Below are positions 62,311-64,000 of a stretch of DNA of 64,000 nucleotides, piece by piece (position 1 is the first letter of the stretch; each line of letters begins with the position of its first letter). Below the pieces are notes generated by a model. That model was not told the origin of the DNA, did no database searches, and was given only the letters and a program-made list of their open reading frames with translations. The stretch is from Davidsoniella eucalypti. Taxonomy: Eukaryota; Ascomycota; Sordariomycetes; Microascales; Ceratocystidaceae. Location of the stretch: the NCBI GenBank assembly GCA_004009845.1, contig RMBW01000065.1, forward strand, positions 1 to 64,000, in the 5' to 3' direction. Made by a program: the position numbers and the translations under genes.

Positions 62311-64000
62311 TGATATATCTGTAGCAACAGGAATTTACGATGGATAGAATGGCTGACTAGTTGTTGGTTTCATGCCTTTGATGATCTACACGATTGTTAA
62401 GTTCTAGTCTATGTACTTTAAACCTAGTTGACTGTTTTAGCTCAATATCCTTTTTGAGAAAATGTGCCCATGTTAAAAATTAAAACGTGATATATCTGAA
62501 ACGACCGTAGATACTAGCTTACGTTGACATTCATCTTTCTATTGCTGTTTAAAACCTACACAAGACTGGTATAAGAATCAAGTTACTTCACCATTGCTTA
62601 CTAATATCTCATGACTTCGAACTAGCGAACATGAAGAGTATAAGTCAAGCAAGGATTGTCCTCAATCTTCCATCCTTGGAGGAAATTTATCAGACAAAGC
62701 GGAAAAGACGGGATGAGATACTGAATGAAGCTGCGTGATTTAACTACCTTTTCATGGCTTAATTTGATATCCCTTTTCTTCAAGGGATATAGTAGACGGA
62801 AGAAAAATTACTGATTATCTTATGAGGCTCTATAGTAGTGCCTATACTTTTCTGGTACTATAGCAGCTTGGTATGGCTGGATATCAACCATCTTAATACA
62901 CATATATGTACATATATAGCCGGATCTCAAGTGAGCTGGGATATCGGGTCGGTCGGAATACCTGAGACGAAGGTAGAACTAATGTTTGGTATCATTGTCA
63001 TTGTGATTATGGAGAATTATATATCAGGGACTTGGCTTGCAGCTCTGATGTAGTAGCAAACGACTGAAGATATTGTAGTAAGAAATATATCAGCAAACGA
63101 GAAATCAACAGGAGAACGGCAAACCGTTCTGAGTGATATAGTATGCGAGAATATGGAAAGAGAGATGACTGTGCTGAGAAAACACAAGTTCGACAGAGAA
63201 TACTACGCACATCTCGGCGATCTTTGAAAACTGATCTAATGAATACCGGGGTAGAACATGGTGTATCATATATGATTCTTGGCGAAGCGGCATAAGGCTT
63301 GCGAATTCAGCGTATCACTATGATGCGGGGGTTTGGTTCAAGGTACCAGCACTAGTAGACAGTCAAGTAATGATATTTGAATATAGAGAAAAAAATAAAC
63401 AAAGACTTAGGCCTAGAACATATCTAGCTTACTAGCCGTTGTTAATGAAGGTGAAAGGGATCCAAGTTTCATGTTGGCTAGGGGGACACGATATGATTGT
63501 GACTAGGATGAGCTGGGGAAACCGATGGCAGCGAGAAATGATCTTCCAATGTGAAAGCTGCCAGTTGGTCTTGGCAATGAAAGTATTATCTCTTTTGTGT
63601 TAGTCTGTGGTTCCACAACCTGCTAATTCATTTTGTATATATTATTATGTCTTTCATTCGTAGTTAATATATGGACGTTAGGAGATATTCTCGTTAGGGT
63701 GGGACTAGATACCCTGAATAAGTAAAAAGCCTGATGGGATGTTAGGGTAGAGAAGAGAAGAGAAGGAACGACGCTTTTCGTTACAAAGTCTGATTCACGT
63801 TGGCGTATAATGTAACACAAGGTATACGTAAGTCTGGGTGGTGGTGATATCGCCGGTGATTAGTGTATCAGAAGCTTTAGCGTCTTTTTACTATGCTTAT
63901 ATGTTATACATGCGATGTAAGTTCTTTAAGCTAGGGAGGGTACCAGTTGCTTAAAACCCCGACAAACCTACCTTTTCTCGGCTAAAAAGAAGGTTGTGAG
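62311..64000. other. Right-hand intergenic end of the window
   Basis: No gene recognisable. Frames are 77 codons or shorter. Two TTAGGG-type motifs (about 63695 and 63741) and a GAGAA repeat (about 63751-63765) are the only visible structures. The next gene probably lies beyond the window. Confidence 0.5.

Noticed and set aside
1..64000. CRISPR arrays, prophage, biosynthetic gene cluster
   Set aside because: No regularly spaced repeats and no phage or secondary-metabolite genes are visible; the DNA is fungal nuclear sequence.

Overview
The window looks like nuclear DNA of a filamentous ascomycete (Pezizomycotina; probably Sordariomycetes, but I cannot fix the genus). The reasons are: short introns of about 50-190 nt with GTRNGN-like donors, CTAAC/CTGAC-like branch points and YAG acceptors; CT-rich leaders before the starts; and the set of recognisable families (fungal SLATT, carnitine carrier, ALG9, NAF1, GPI8, TFIIIC-delta). 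There are no bacterial operon features, no CRISPR and no rRNA or tRNA gene that I can support.

Layout. Bases 1 to about 32.5 kb are a gene desert: no open frame longer than about 145 codons and no recognisable protein family. Up to about 24.1 kb it is rich in homopolymers (A/T runs up to 25, C or G runs of 8-14) and in pyrimidine-rich, leader-like blocks. One island at 16.6-17.4 kb still looks protein-coding, as two convergent open but interrupted frames of unknown identity. From 24.1 to 32.5 kb the texture changes: G/C runs vanish and small inverted and direct repeats appear, suggesting decayed repeats.

From 32.5 kb on the window is ordinary euchromatin. In order: a fungal SLATT-domain (two-TM) gene with an in-frame TAG (+); the mitochondrial CDP-DAG synthase TAM41 (+); a small two-TM gene that seems frameshifted (+); ALG9 (-), sharing a 471-bp divergent promoter with the H/ACA snoRNP assembly factor NAF1 (+); about 5 kb with no gene; a single-pass membrane protein with a cytosolic SH3 domain (+), convergent with a mitochondrial carnitine/acylcarnitine carrier (-); a long histidine-phosphatase (phosphoglycerate-mutase family) protein (-); the GPI-transamidase catalytic subunit GPI8 (+); and a TFIIIC 90-kDa/delta subunit (+). 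The last 1.7 kb has no gene.

The genes are housekeeping and do not form a cluster. Two act in ER glycosylation or anchoring (ALG9, GPI8), two in mitochondria (TAM41, carnitine carrier), and two in RNA/ribosome supply (NAF1, TFIIIC). Exon structures were assembled by hand from splice signals and frame continuity; three genes begin with first exons of only 12-35 nt. Most notable for follow-up are the interrupted SLATT gene beside the desert and the coding-like island within the desert. I found no convincing new multi-gene system.
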